Under the pieces are notes generated by a model that saw nothing but the letters and a program-made list of their open reading frames with translations, was not told the DNA's origin and searched no databases. Positions 29,765 to 38,867 of a stretch of 40,806 bases of DNA are shown one piece after another (position 1 is the stretch's first letter; each line of letters begins with the position of its first letter). The position numbers were made by a program, and so were the translations under genes. The stretch is from NCBI GenBank assembly GCA_002492415.1, contig DKYK01000046.1:22835-63640 (forward strand), given 5' to 3'. The DNA is from Christensenella sp. UBA7102 (GTDB taxonomy: Bacteria; Bacillota; Clostridia; Christensenellales; UBA1750).

Positions 29765-30268
29765 ATGAGAAAGATTTCGCAAATCAAGTCATTTGAACAG
29801 GATTTTGAGCTCTTTGAGATGGACGCGGCGCGCATCATCGGCAAGGCGGTGCGCTCGGGCGGCAGGCAGGGCAGGCAGGCGGAGCTGCTGTGGCATGAGG
29901 TGCTGGACACGCCCGTGTACGACCAACTTGTGGCGCTGCCCGATGTGATTGCCGACAGCGTGGTGGGCGCGATGTGCGAGGAGCAGCCCGACGGCTCTGT
30001 GCTCTACTTGCTGGGCGCGCTGGCTCCCGCAGATTCCCCCGTGCCCGAGGGATTGGAGTACCGCGATCTGCCCGCCGGCATTGTGGCCAGGGGCGAGTTC
30101 GGCGACGAATTGACCGATACCATTCGTAAGGCGGAGGAACAGGGGTACACCGCTGACTGGCCGCCCTTTACCTGGGCCGCCGAGCTGTTTCTGCTGCCCG
30201 AGGACGAGCAGAGCGACGACACCAACGTCATGCCTCGCCATTGGCTTGTGCCCGTGAAAAAATCCTGA
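29765..30268 (+). CDS. GyrI-like/effector-binding domain protein
   Basis: A 167-residue cytoplasmic protein resembling the GyrI-like small-molecule binding domain (AraC effector-binding or SOUL-like fold). N-terminal helices (Glu- and Arg-rich, residues 1-45) precede strands. The block YLLGALAPADSPVPEGLEY, then RDLPAGIVARGEFG and a final ELFLLPE are the usual features of that fold. No DNA-binding helix-turn-helix is visible, so it is either a stand-alone ligand-binding domain or a DNA-mimicking inhibitor type. Function unknown. Confidence 0.7.
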   Translation: MRKISQIKSFEQDFELFEMDAARIIGKAVRSGGRQGRQAELLWHEVLDTPVYDQLVALPDVIADSVVGAMCEEQPDGSVLYLLGALAPADSPVPEGLEYRDLPAGIVARGEFGDELTDTIRKAEEQGYTADWPPFTWAAELFLLPEDEQSDDTNVMPRHWLVPVKKS

Positions 30269-30282
30269 AGAATTGCAAAAAA

Positions 30283-30326
30283 CAGCGTCTGCAGACGTGA
30301 AAAGGCGTCTGCGGGCGCTGCTTTTT
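30283..30326. terminator. terminator between convergent genes
   Basis: CAGCGTCTGCAGACG (30283-30297) pairs over 15 bp with 30306-30320, with two G-U pairs, 8-nt loop, followed by C and T5. Confidence 0.85.
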
Positions 30327-30341
30327 ACATTGAAAAAGGAA

Positions 30342-32513
30342 TCAGAAGCGATGCGTGCCGCTGGTCAGCTCTACAACATGGTCGCCAAAGTCCACGCGGG
30401 CGGTGCAGCCCTCGGGCACGGTGAAGGTGTAGCGCACCTGGCTGCCCTCATAGTGCCAGTGCGAAACCACCACGCCGTGCGCAGTGCGGATGGAGGCGGT
30501 GACGTGGCCCAGGCGGGCGTCGGGCTGCGGCAGGAAGAGAATGCGGCGGAACCCGGGGTTCTCCGGGTCGGGGTTGATGCCCGCCGCGGTGTTGAACATC
30601 CAGGCGCCCACCGCGCCGTAGGCGTAGTGGTTGAAGCTGTTCATGTCCGCCGACCACATGCTGCCGTCGGGCTTGAGGCCGTCCCAGTGCTCCCACATGG
30701 TGGTCGCGCCGCGCGTGACGGGATAGAGCCAGGAGGGGAACTCGGTCTGCAGCAGCAGCGTGTAGGCGAGGTCCGTGCAGCCGTTCTCCGACAACGCGCG
30801 CAGCAGGTAGGGCGTGCCCACAAAGCCGGTCTGCAGCTTATCGCCGTTTTCGTGGATTTTCTCGGCAAGCCGGTCGACGTAGGGCTGCTTTTTGCCCACC
30901 AGGTCAAAGGCCAGCGCCAGCACATAGGCGGTCTGGGTGTCGCAGGTCAGCCTGCCCGGGGCGGCGATGTAGCGCCTGCGCCAGGCATCCAGAATGCGGG
31001 TGTACAGGTCGCGATAGGCGGCCATGTCCTTGCCCAGCGCATCGCCCATGCGAATCAGGTTGCGGGTGGAGTGCGCAAAGAAGGCGCTGGCGATGAGGCT
31101 TTCGTCGGTGCTGCCCTTGTAGCTGCCCTCAGGCGCGTCCAGGCCCAGCCAATCGCCGAAGTGCTCGCCGTCCAGCCACAGATATTCCTCGCTGCCCGCG
31201 CCGTGGATGTAGTCCACCCATTTCCTGGCGGCGTCGAACTGGTCGGTCAGAAACTGCCGGTCGCCATAGGTCAGGTACATCTCCCAGGGCACGATGGTGG
31301 CCACGTCGCCCCAGGCGGCGGAGCCCGCCGCATCGGGGCCGAGGATGTTGGGGATGACGTGCGGAATGCGGCCCTGCGCGTCCTGCGCTGCGTTCAGATC
31401 GTGCAGCCACTTGCGGAAGAATTTGTCCACCTTGAAGTTGTAGGACGCGGTGCGGGCAAAGACCTGCGCATCGCCCGTCCAGCCCAGGCGCTCATCGCGC
31501 TGCGGGCAGTCGGTGGGCACGTCCAGAAAGTTGCCGCGCTGGCCCCACAATATGTTCTGATACAGTTGGTTGACCAGCGGCACGCCGCAGTCAAAGTCGC
31601 CCGTGCGCTCAATGGCGGAGTGCACCGCCACGGCGGTAAAGTCCTCGGCGCTCATACCCTCGGGACACTTGTCCAGCCGGACATAACGGAAGCCCTGCCA
31701 GCAGAAGGTGGGCGCAAAGTCCATGGGCTCCGAGTCCGCCAGTATGTAGCGGATCTCATTCTTTGCCGAGCGCATGTTTTCGGTGTAAAAGTTGCCGTCC
31801 TTGTCCAGTACCTCGGCAAAGGACAGCTCGATCTCGTCGCCCTTCCGGCCGTGCGCATGCACGCGAACAAAGCCCGTCAGATTCTGACCAAAGTCCAGCA
31901 CGCGCTCGCCCGCAGGGGTGACGAGTTCCTGCACGGCGCCCAGCGTCGCCATTTCGCGCACCTCTTCGCCCTCCTGCGGGATGAGAATGGATTTGTCAAA
32001 GTCCACAACCTCGGCTGGACCCAGGCTCTCGGTTTCAGCGTTCATATCCACGGTTTCGCCATCGTAGATGGAGGAGCAGAGAATGGGAGTGGTCAACACC
32101 TGCCAGCGCGCGTCGGTGAGCACCGTCTGCGCGCGGCCGTCGTCAAACTCCACCTCCAGGGCGGCAATCAGCGCGGTACGGTTGCGCGCCTTCTGACCGT
32201 CCCAGCCCATGCGGCCGCCCCACCAGCCCTCGCCCACCATCACGGTCAGCAGGCTGTCCGGCGCGAGCAGGCCGGTCACATCGTAACTCTGGAACTGCAG
32301 GCGGCTGCCGTACTCCGTCCAGCCAGGGGCGAACAGGAACTTACCCACCCGCTTGCCGTCGATGGCGGCTTCGTAGAGGCCCAGCGCGCTGATGTGCAGC
32401 GTCGCCCGGGCAATGCCGCCCTTCAGATCCAGCGCGCGCACAAAGCAGGGTACCGTCTGCCCAATGGACTGGGGTGCGGAGATGAATTCGGCCTGTTGAA
32501 TCAAATGCGTCAT
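30342..32513 (-). CDS. alpha-L-rhamnosidase (GH78)
   Basis: A 723-residue enzyme removing terminal alpha-L-rhamnose from glycans or plant glycosides; cytoplasmic, as no signal peptide is seen. Beta-sandwich N-terminal part with carbohydrate-binding patterns (about 1-250), followed by an (alpha/alpha)6 barrel. DCPQRDERLGWTGDAQ carries the likely general acid Glu341. Late barrel segments LDGEHFGDWLGLD and GATTMWEHWDGLKPDGS are also family features. A C-terminal beta domain ends the protein. It is shorter than many GH78 enzymes (900-1000). The start at 32513 has AGGAGG upstream; the frame open to 32609 lacks one. Confidence 0.93.
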   Translation of the reverse strand: MTHLIQQAEFISAPQSIGQTVPCFVRALDLKGGIARATLHISALGLYEAAIDGKRVGKFLFAPGWTEYGSRLQFQSYDVTGLLAPDSLLTVMVGEGWWGGRMGWDGQKARNRTALIAALEVEFDDGRAQTVLTDARWQVLTTPILCSSIYDGETVDMNAETESLGPAEVVDFDKSILIPQEGEEVREMATLGAVQELVTPAGERVLDFGQNLTGFVRVHAHGRKGDEIELSFAEVLDKDGNFYTENMRSAKNEIRYILADSEPMDFAPTFCWQGFRYVRLDKCPEGMSAEDFTAVAVHSAIERTGDFDCGVPLVNQLYQNILWGQRGNFLDVPTDCPQRDERLGWTGDAQVFARTASYNFKVDKFFRKWLHDLNAAQDAQGRIPHVIPNILGPDAAGSAAWGDVATIVPWEMYLTYGDRQFLTDQFDAARKWVDYIHGAGSEEYLWLDGEHFGDWLGLDAPEGSYKGSTDESLIASAFFAHSTRNLIRMGDALGKDMAAYRDLYTRILDAWRRRYIAAPGRLTCDTQTAYVLALAFDLVGKKQPYVDRLAEKIHENGDKLQTGFVGTPYLLRALSENGCTDLAYTLLLQTEFPSWLYPVTRGATTMWEHWDGLKPDGSMWSADMNSFNHYAYGAVGAWMFNTAAGINPDPENPGFRRILFLPQPDARLGHVTASIRTAHGVVVSHWHYEGSQVRYTFTVPEGCTARVDFGDHVVELTSGTHRF

Positions 32514-32558
32514 GGGAGAAGCCTCCTTGTATTTGAAAAATGGTACAGCGCTGTCTCT

Positions 32559-32587
32559 ATTATACCAGCGCGCAGGGCGGGGCACAA
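32559..32587 (-). promoter_or_regulatory. promoter for the rhamnosidase gene
   Basis: Minus strand TTGTGC (complement of 32582-32587), 17 bp, TATAAT (complement of 32559-32564). Confidence 0.7.
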
Positions 32588-32607
32588 GCGCAACGACTTG
32601 AAATGAC

Positions 32608-32636
32608 AAAACGTGAAAAGTTGCAATTTACGTTTT
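32608..32636. repeat. inverted repeat between rhamnosidase and exporter operon
   Basis: AAAACGT (32608-32614) and ACGTTTT (32630-32636), 15-nt spacer. Further out the dyad continues imperfectly (AATGA and TCATT). The right arm overlaps the -35 box of the exporter promoter, so it may be an operator. Confidence 0.5.
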
Positions 32637-32655
32637 CATTACAATCTGATATAAT
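32627..32655 (+). promoter_or_regulatory. promoter for the exporter operon
   Basis: TTTACG (32627-32632), 17 bp, TATAAT (32650-32655), 45 bp before the ATG at 32700. Confidence 0.65.
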
Positions 32656-32699
32656 CGAATAAAAGCGGCTTTACAGATAATGAGTCAGGATGTGATGAC

Positions 32700-33782
32700 A
32701 TGCGAAAACCGTTCCGACCGACCCTGGCGGGATTGCTGGCTGCGCTGGCGCTGGTTTTGTGCGGCTGCGCGCTGCTGCCCGAGGAGGAGACGCTGCCCGA
32801 CGCGCCCGTGCTGCGCGAGGACCCGGCGGCGGAGTTTGCCATGACCTATGTGCAGCGCGGCGACTTGTCGCGCACGCAGCGCTATTCCGTGACCTACCGC
32901 GCCGTGAGGCAGGAAAAGCTGTGCTTCGCGCAGGATGGGCTGCGCGTGGAGAATGTGTACGTGCAAAAGGGAGATAGCGTGCGCGCGGGACAGGTGCTGA
33001 TGGAGCTGGAGCAGGAACAGCTGCGCACCCGTCTGAGCGAGGCGCAGGACCGGTGTGACGCTGCGGCGCTCGCATGCAAACAGGCACGGGAAAACCGGGA
33101 GCTCGCCCGCGAACAGTACGAGCTGGCGCTTGCGGGCATGGAGGAAGAGGAGCGAGAGGATGCGCCCACCATGGAGGAGAACCTGCGCGACCGGGACCGC
33201 AGCATCCAGCGTCTGGAGGACGAGCAGGCGCTCGCAAGGCAGGAGCTGTCCGCGGTGAGGGAGGAACTGCAAAAGCGCCGGCTGTGCGCGGGCATCGACG
33301 GCGTGGCCACCTTTGTGCGCGCGGTGCAGCCCGATGAGCGCAGCTCGATCAGCCAGATCATGGTCATACTGTCCGACAGCGAATCGGCGCTGTTCGTGAT
33401 CTCCACGCAGGCGCCTGAATATTTCCCCGAGGGCCTTGCGGTGGAGGCGATCGTCAACCAGGCAGTCTACCCCTGTACGGTGATCTCCGCGCAGGAGGCG
33501 GGCGCGTCGGGCGAGGGCGAGGTCTATCTCCGGTGCAGCCTGCCCACTGCTGAGTTGTCCGACGGGGACAGCGGCTACCTCTACCTGGAATTGGAGCGCT
33601 GCGAGGATGTTCTCTACATCGAGCGAACTGCGGTCAAGAGCATGGATGGCAGGCAGTTTGTGTATGTGCAGGGCGAGGACGGCCTGCGCCGCATCCAGCA
33701 GGTGACGACGGGGCGCGAAATGAGCGGCTGTGTGGAGATCCTGAGCGGATTGGAAGAGGGAGACGCGGTGATATTGCGCTGA
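32700..33782 (+). CDS. membrane-fusion adaptor lipoprotein 1 (HlyD/MacA-like)
   Basis: A 360-residue adaptor, first gene of the exporter operon. Signal peptide with lipobox LCGC (Cys23), so it is anchored outside the membrane. A lipoyl-like strand region (VENVYVQKGDSVRAGQVLMELEQEQL) is followed by a long coiled coil (about 100-190, rich in Glu/Arg/Gln), the second lipoyl half (RLCAGIDGVATFVRAV) and a beta-barrel/membrane-proximal part. In MacA/YknX-type pumps such proteins link the permease to an outer channel or cell wall. A lysine-poor, Arg/Glu-rich coil is unlike that of adaptors 2 and 3, so the three are not recent duplicates. Confidence 0.88.
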   Translation: MRKPFRPTLAGLLAALALVLCGCALLPEEETLPDAPVLREDPAAEFAMTYVQRGDLSRTQRYSVTYRAVRQEKLCFAQDGLRVENVYVQKGDSVRAGQVLMELEQEQLRTRLSEAQDRCDAAALACKQARENRELAREQYELALAGMEEEEREDAPTMEENLRDRDRSIQRLEDEQALARQELSAVREELQKRRLCAGIDGVATFVRAVQPDERSSISQIMVILSDSESALFVISTQAPEYFPEGLAVEAIVNQAVYPCTVISAQEAGASGEGEVYLRCSLPTAELSDGDSGYLYLELERCEDVLYIERTAVKSMDGRQFVYVQGEDGLRRIQQVTTGREMSGCVEILSGLEEGDAVILR

Positions 33783-33801
33783 AGGGGCGGAGGAGAGAAA
33801 A

Positions 33802-34896
33802 ATGAAGAATGGAAGATGCGCGCTGGGGCTGCTGATGGTCCTGACCGCGCTGCTTTGCGGATGCGAGCAAAGTACGCAGCCGGTTCCTGCGCTGCTGGAC
33901 CCGGTGGGTTCGCGGCAGGAGACCGTGCAGGTGCGGCGCGGCGAGATCTGTGAGCTGGCCGCCTACGACTTTGCCGTGACACCCGAAACGCAGGCGGTGC
34001 TCTATGCGATGGACGGGCAGGTGGAGCAGGTGTGCGTCGCGCTGGGCCAGCGCGTGCAGGAGGGCGACGTGTTGCTGCGCATGGATGTGGAGGAAGCGCA
34101 GAAGCAGTTGGATGCGCTGGAGCAGCAGAAGGCATACGATCGGCAGGACGGCGAACTGACACTGCAGATGCTCCGGATCGATGTGGACATCTGCAAGCAT
34201 GAGATGCTGGAAGAGAACCGCGATTACGCAGCCGGCGGGCTGAAAGAGCGGGAAAAACAGGAGGAACTCGAGCGGCTGGAGACGGCGCTGCGGCAGGAGC
34301 GAGAGCGGCAGGCGCTGCGGGCGGCGCAGCAGGAGCAGCAGCGTCAGGAGCTGTTGGCGCGCACGGAAAACGCGACGCTGTACGCGCCCTGTGACGGCAC
34401 GGTGCTCTATGTGGCGCACCCCACGGGCGGCAGCGCGCAGATGGGCAGTACGGCGCTGATACTGGCGCGCGACGACGCGCTGGTGCTGCAGGGCCAGTAT
34501 TTGCCCCAGGCGCTGGCGGAGAGCGCGGATGAGATCTGGGCCTTAGTAGGGGATTGTCGGGTGGCGGTAGAGTATTTGCCCATGGACGAGCAGGAGTATG
34601 TGTCGCTGCTGCTTTCCGGCGAGGAGATGACCTCGCGCTTTGCATTCTCGGGCGGCGTGCCCGAGGGGGTGACGGCGGGGGACTATGCCGCCGTCATCGT
34701 CAAGACGGCGCGGCGGGAAGATGTGCTCTATTTGCCGCAGGGCGCGCTGTGCCGGGATGCTGCGGGAGAGTATGTCTACATTCCCGGAGATAACGGCGGC
34801 AGGGTGCGGCAGGACGTGCAAAGCGGTGCGCGCACCACCGCTGCCGTTGAGATTGCGCAGGGCCTTAAGGAGGGGGATGTGGTGTATGTGCCGTAG
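33802..34896 (+). CDS. membrane-fusion adaptor lipoprotein 2
   Basis: A 364-residue adaptor similar in plan to its neighbours. Lipobox LLCGC gives Cys21. The lipoyl-like first half includes MDGQVEQVCVALGQRVQEGDV. The coiled coil (about 95-185) contains two Gln/Glu/Arg-rich stretches. The second half ATLYAPCDGTVLYV is typical for the HlyD family, followed by a beta-barrel domain and a final strand RVRQDVQSGARTTAAVEIAQGL. The gene starts 19 bp after adaptor 1 with GGAGGAGAG as RBS and ends 11 bp inside adaptor 3. Confidence 0.88.
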   Translation: MKNGRCALGLLMVLTALLCGCEQSTQPVPALLDPVGSRQETVQVRRGEICELAAYDFAVTPETQAVLYAMDGQVEQVCVALGQRVQEGDVLLRMDVEEAQKQLDALEQQKAYDRQDGELTLQMLRIDVDICKHEMLEENRDYAAGGLKEREKQEELERLETALRQERERQALRAAQQEQQRQELLARTENATLYAPCDGTVLYVAHPTGGSAQMGSTALILARDDALVLQGQYLPQALAESADEIWALVGDCRVAVEYLPMDEQEYVSLLLSGEEMTSRFAFSGGVPEGVTAGDYAAVIVKTARREDVLYLPQGALCRDAAGEYVYIPGDNGGRVRQDVQSGARTTAAVEIAQGLKEGDVVYVP

Positions 34897-36007
34897 AAAA
34901 ATGCGGTTTGTCGCGCTGACGCTGGCGCTTGCGTGCCTTGCGGGCTGCGCCGCGCAGGTCCCCCAAGAGGCCAAGCTGCTCGCGGAAGGTCAGGAGGGGA
35001 CGCCCTCCAACGTGCGCACGGATTCGCTTACGACGGGCACGCTCTACAAGGAATTCTCCATGTCGGCGGAGGTTGCCTATGTGCGCAAGACGGTGGTGCG
35101 CCTGGATGTGGACGGAGCGCAATACGTTGAAACGCGCGTCAGTTCGGGACAGGCCGTGCAGGCGGGCGACGTGCTGGCCGTTTTCCGCGGGCAGGGCGAC
35201 GCGCTGCGGCTGACGGAGATTGCGCAGGAGCTTGATCGCCTGAAAACCGAGACGCAGGACGAGCTCTATGATTTGGAAAAGGAAAAAGAGCGGCTGCTTG
35301 AGCAGCGCGGGGAGGTCGAGGTTTCGCCTGACGGCTATTCCACCTATCGGGAGAAAGTGGCCCGCCAGGTGATCGACATGCGGCTGGAGCGCCTGGAACT
35401 GCAGCGGCAGCAGGCCGAGCTTCGGGCAGCCGAGCGCGAGCGCGCGCTCCGCGCCGAGCGCAGCGAGCTGCAGCGCACCGGGACGAGCATTGAGGTTGCC
35501 GCGCCGGTGGACGGCGTGGTGGGGCAGGTACAGTACCTGACGGTGGGCGCGCAGTACGCGCGCGGGCAAACGGTGGTCACGCTCTACGATCCCGACGCAT
35601 TCCTGCTCATGGTCGGCGAGGGGCTGACGGGCGCGCTGCGCATGGGCCAACGCGTGGAGGTGGAGTACGGCCGCTTCAACCAACGCGCGCGGCTGACGGG
35701 TACGGTGGTCGCGGCGGACTTGGCGCTGTCCGCGCGGTATCGCACGGGGCTTTCCGCGGTGCAGCTGGACGAACCCGTCAATCCGCAGCAGCTGCTGAAC
35801 GCCACCGTCTATTCGGCACAGCTTCAGCTGGACGACGTGCCCATCCTGCCGCGATCCGCTGTGCTCTACGACAACGGCACACCTTATGTAAACCTCGTGC
35901 AGGAGGGGGCGGTCGGCAAAAGAATCGTGCTCACCGGGCCCAACGACGGTTCATCTGTGATGATATTGGCGGGCCTTGACCCAGACGAGGCCGTCGCGGT
36001 CAAATAA
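34886..36007 (+). CDS. membrane-fusion adaptor lipoprotein 3
   Basis: A 373-residue adaptor. The start was set at 34886, 12 bases after AGGAGG (34868-34873); the alternatives are 34877 (too close) and 34901 (27 bases away). N-region CRRK gives the positive charge and lipobox CLAGC gives Cys21. The first half includes LDVDGAQYVETRVSSGQAVQAGD, the coiled coil runs about 105-205, and the second half is VAAPVDGVVGQVQYLTVGAQ. A beta-barrel and C-terminal strand region follow. Translation is probably coupled to adaptor 2 because the genes overlap. Confidence 0.87.
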   Translation: MCRRKMRFVALTLALACLAGCAAQVPQEAKLLAEGQEGTPSNVRTDSLTTGTLYKEFSMSAEVAYVRKTVVRLDVDGAQYVETRVSSGQAVQAGDVLAVFRGQGDALRLTEIAQELDRLKTETQDELYDLEKEKERLLEQRGEVEVSPDGYSTYREKVARQVIDMRLERLELQRQQAELRAAERERALRAERSELQRTGTSIEVAAPVDGVVGQVQYLTVGAQYARGQTVVTLYDPDAFLLMVGEGLTGALRMGQRVEVEYGRFNQRARLTGTVVAADLALSARYRTGLSAVQLDEPVNPQQLLNATVYSAQLQLDDVPILPRSAVLYDNGTPYVNLVQEGAVGKRIVLTGPNDGSSVMILAGLDPDEAVAVK

Positions 36008-36022
36008 AGGAGGGAAGGCGAA

Positions 36023-38863
36023 ATGCTCCGGTTCGTGCTGCGCAAGATGCGCGCAAAAAAATGGATGATGTTCTGCCTTCTCATCGGCAATATACTGCTT
36101 GTCTCCATCGCCTGCGTCAATCCCATGTACACGCATGCGATGCTGCAAAAGACGCTGCTGGGCGACATGAAAACCATCCTCACAGAGAAAAACGTATACC
36201 CCGGCGGCGTGACGATTACTGCCTCCCTGCTGCGGCAAAAGGGCGCGATCACCAGCCAGGAAAATTACCGCGAAGCGCGGGAAGCGGCGCAGGAACTGAG
36301 CGGCCAAATGGGCATTCCGCTGCGCGAGTGCGTGGAGGAAACCATCATCCCCAACGTGCAGATGACCAGCCGGTCGCTGCGCGAGGACGACAAGGCGGGC
36401 AAGCGCATCAACGTGGGCTGCCTGTCCGGCATGGAGGCGCACAGCACGCTGCTGTCCGGCACGGGCATGGGCAGGCAGGCGCAGGACGGCGTCATCGACG
36501 TGGTGGTCAGCGAAAAGGCGATGCTCAACCTGAACCTGCTGGTGGGCGAGACGCTGGATACGGTGGAATTGACCGCGCCGGACGGACAGCCTCTGGCGGT
36601 GCGCATCGCGGGTGTGTATGGCGCCGCGCGGCCAGACGACCCCTATTGGGTGACGTCGCCCGCGGGCTATACCGCCACCGTGATGATGGATGAGGCGCTA
36701 TTCCGCGAGCTGTTTGTGCGGGAGGGGGATGAGCGCTATCCGCTGCGTACCACCTGGAACTTGCTGATGGACTATACCCAGATGGAGAGCGACCGCGCGC
36801 AGCACTATCTGGACGCGCTGGGTGATCTGCGCGCCCGGTTTCCCGTCAGCCGCAATGTGATCGTCACCAACAACTTCGGCGTCGCGCTGGAGGGGTTTCT
36901 GGGTGAGGCGCAGCGCGTGCGCGTGACGCTGCTCGTGCTTCAGGCGCCCATATTTGCGCTGCTGGCGGTATTCATTTTTATGGTTTCCCGGCAAATGGTG
37001 GAATTGGAGGAGGGCGAGATTGCCGTACTCAAGAGCCGCGGCGCGGGCCGCGGCCAGATCCTGGGCGTGTATCTGGTCCAGAGCGCGCTGCTGGCGGCGA
37101 TGGGGCTGCTGGCGGGCGTGCCGCTGTCGCTTTTCCTGTGCCAGGTGCTGGGCAGCGCCAATGCGTTCCTGGAGTTTGTGTCGCGCTCGGCGCTGCCCGT
37201 GTGGGTGGATGGCACGGTGCTGCTGTGCGGATTTGCTGCGGCGCTGCTGTCTGTAGGCACCATGTTGCTGCCAGTGTTCCGGTTCTCGCGCGTGTCCATC
37301 GTATCGCAAAAGCGCGCCAAGCGCGCGGGCCACGGCATGCCCTGGTGGCAGAAGAGCGGGGTGGACGTGCTGCTGCTGGCCGTTTCGCTCTATGGATGGT
37401 ACACCTTTCACGCGCAGAAGGAGGCGCTGGCCCAGCGTGTGCTGGAGGGCCAGGCGCTCGACCCGCTGATGTTTTTGAGCGCCAGCCTGTTTATCATCGG
37501 CGCGGCGCTGCTGCTGGTACGCCTGCTGCCGCTGGTGGTTCGCCTGGTCTACCTCGTGGGCAGGCGGTGGTGGAGTCCGGCGCTGTTCGCCTCTTTCCTG
37601 CAGGTGATTCGCACCAAGGGCAGCCAGGGCTTCATCATGGTCTTTCTGATCTTTACCGTGGCCCTGGGCATGTTCAACGCGACCGCGGCCCGCACCATCG
37701 GAGACAACGCCGAGCGCAACACGCGCTACACCATCGGTGCGGACATCGTGCTCAAGGAGGCCTGGGCAGACAACAGCCAGGCGACGGGCGGTGGGCCGGA
37801 GGGCGCGGGGGAGACGGCGGAAAAGCGCTACGTAGAGCCGGAGTTTGAGGGCTATCGGGCGCTTGTGGGCGTGTCCTCGGCAACGCGCGTGCTCAATGAC
37901 GGCTCCATCACGGTGACGCTGCCCGCGGGCGGCAGCGCAAAGGGCGTGCGCCTGATGGGAATACACACCAAAGAATTCGGGGAGACGGCTTGGTTTGACG
38001 AGAGCCTGCTGCCCGTGCACTGGTATGAGTACCTCAACGCCATTTCGCAGAACCCGGAGGCGGTGCTGCTCTCCGAAAACTTTGAAAGCGACTACGGCTA
38101 CCGGCTGGGCGACGCCATCTCCTTTCGTAACAACGATGGCGGCTCCATGCGCGGCATTGTCTATGGCTTTGTTCCCTATTGGCCCACCTACGGGCGGGTG
38201 ACCAGCGTCCGGGGCAGCGACGGCGTCTGGCGCGAGCAGGACGGCTATCTGATCGTGGCCAACCTCTCGCAGGTGCAGTCAGCCTTTGGCGTGACGCCCT
38301 ATGAGGTATGGCTCCGGACCGACGGGGGCTCGACGCAGTTCATCTATGACTACATTGTGAGCAGCGGCAAAGCGCTGCGCTCCTTTAGGGACGCCAACGC
38401 CGAGATCATCGAACAGAAGCGCGATGCCGTGATGCAGGGTACGAACGGCATTCTCACCGTGGGCTTTATCGTGGTGCTGGTGCTGTGCACTGTGGGATTT
38501 TTGATCTACTGGATCCTGTCCATCCGTCAGCGCGCGCTGCAAATGGGCATTTTCCGCGCAATGGGCATGACCATCCGCGAAATTCTGACCATGCTCATCA
38601 ATGAGCAGGTGTGGATCTCCGGGCTGTCGATCGCTGCGGGGGCGGGCGTCGGCTGGGCGGCTGCGCAGCTGTATGTGCCGTTGATCCAGATCGCCTATGC
38701 CGCGTCGGATCAGCTGATTCCGCTGCGCATTGTGATGAGCGGCGCGGACAATTTCAAGCTGTTCGCGGTGGTGGGACTGGTCATGGGCGTCTGCCTGTGC
38801 ATACTGGCCGGTATCGTCCGGCGCATGCAGGTCGTAAAGGCGCTCAAGCTGGGGGAGGATTGA
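36023..38863 (+). CDS. large FtsX/MacB-type ABC transporter permease
   Basis: A 946-residue membrane protein made of two FtsX-like units. Hydrophobic segments: about 15-35 (start), a cluster at 305-430, a group around 440-520, 540-560 and a late cluster at 805-940. Extracellular domains lie between 40-300 and 565-800. The late unit carries the FtsX signature RQRALQMGIFRAMGM, after which a helix turns back into the membrane. No ATP-binding motif is present. It follows adaptor 3 by 15 bp; the two ATPases start 4 bp after it. It probably moves a substrate out of the cell, not in. Confidence 0.9.
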   Translation: MLRFVLRKMRAKKWMMFCLLIGNILLVSIACVNPMYTHAMLQKTLLGDMKTILTEKNVYPGGVTITASLLRQKGAITSQENYREAREAAQELSGQMGIPLRECVEETIIPNVQMTSRSLREDDKAGKRINVGCLSGMEAHSTLLSGTGMGRQAQDGVIDVVVSEKAMLNLNLLVGETLDTVELTAPDGQPLAVRIAGVYGAARPDDPYWVTSPAGYTATVMMDEALFRELFVREGDERYPLRTTWNLLMDYTQMESDRAQHYLDALGDLRARFPVSRNVIVTNNFGVALEGFLGEAQRVRVTLLVLQAPIFALLAVFIFMVSRQMVELEEGEIAVLKSRGAGRGQILGVYLVQSALLAAMGLLAGVPLSLFLCQVLGSANAFLEFVSRSALPVWVDGTVLLCGFAAALLSVGTMLLPVFRFSRVSIVSQKRAKRAGHGMPWWQKSGVDVLLLAVSLYGWYTFHAQKEALAQRVLEGQALDPLMFLSASLFIIGAALLLVRLLPLVVRLVYLVGRRWWSPALFASFLQVIRTKGSQGFIMVFLIFTVALGMFNATAARTIGDNAERNTRYTIGADIVLKEAWADNSQATGGGPEGAGETAEKRYVEPEFEGYRALVGVSSATRVLNDGSITVTLPAGGSAKGVRLMGIHTKEFGETAWFDESLLPVHWYEYLNAISQNPEAVLLSENFESDYGYRLGDAISFRNNDGGSMRGIVYGFVPYWPTYGRVTSVRGSDGVWREQDGYLIVANLSQVQSAFGVTPYEVWLRTDGGSTQFIYDYIVSSGKALRSFRDANAEIIEQKRDAVMQGTNGILTVGFIVVLVLCTVGFLIYWILSIRQRALQMGIFRAMGMTIREILTMLINEQVWISGLSIAAGAGVGWAAAQLYVPLIQIAYAASDQLIPLRIVMSGADNFKLFAVVGLVMGVCLCILAGIVRRMQVVKALKLGED

Positions 38864-38867
38864 TAAA

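Noticed and set aside
30273..32606. 777-aa open frame on the plus strand
   Set aside because: It is the mirror of the GH78 gene in GC-rich DNA; low-complexity Ala/Val/Gly/His-rich sequence without any family motif, while the minus-strand frame has clear GH78 motifs and an AGGAGG.
36698..38020. 440-aa open frame on the minus strand
   Set aside because: Antisense to the permease; no RBS and no motif.
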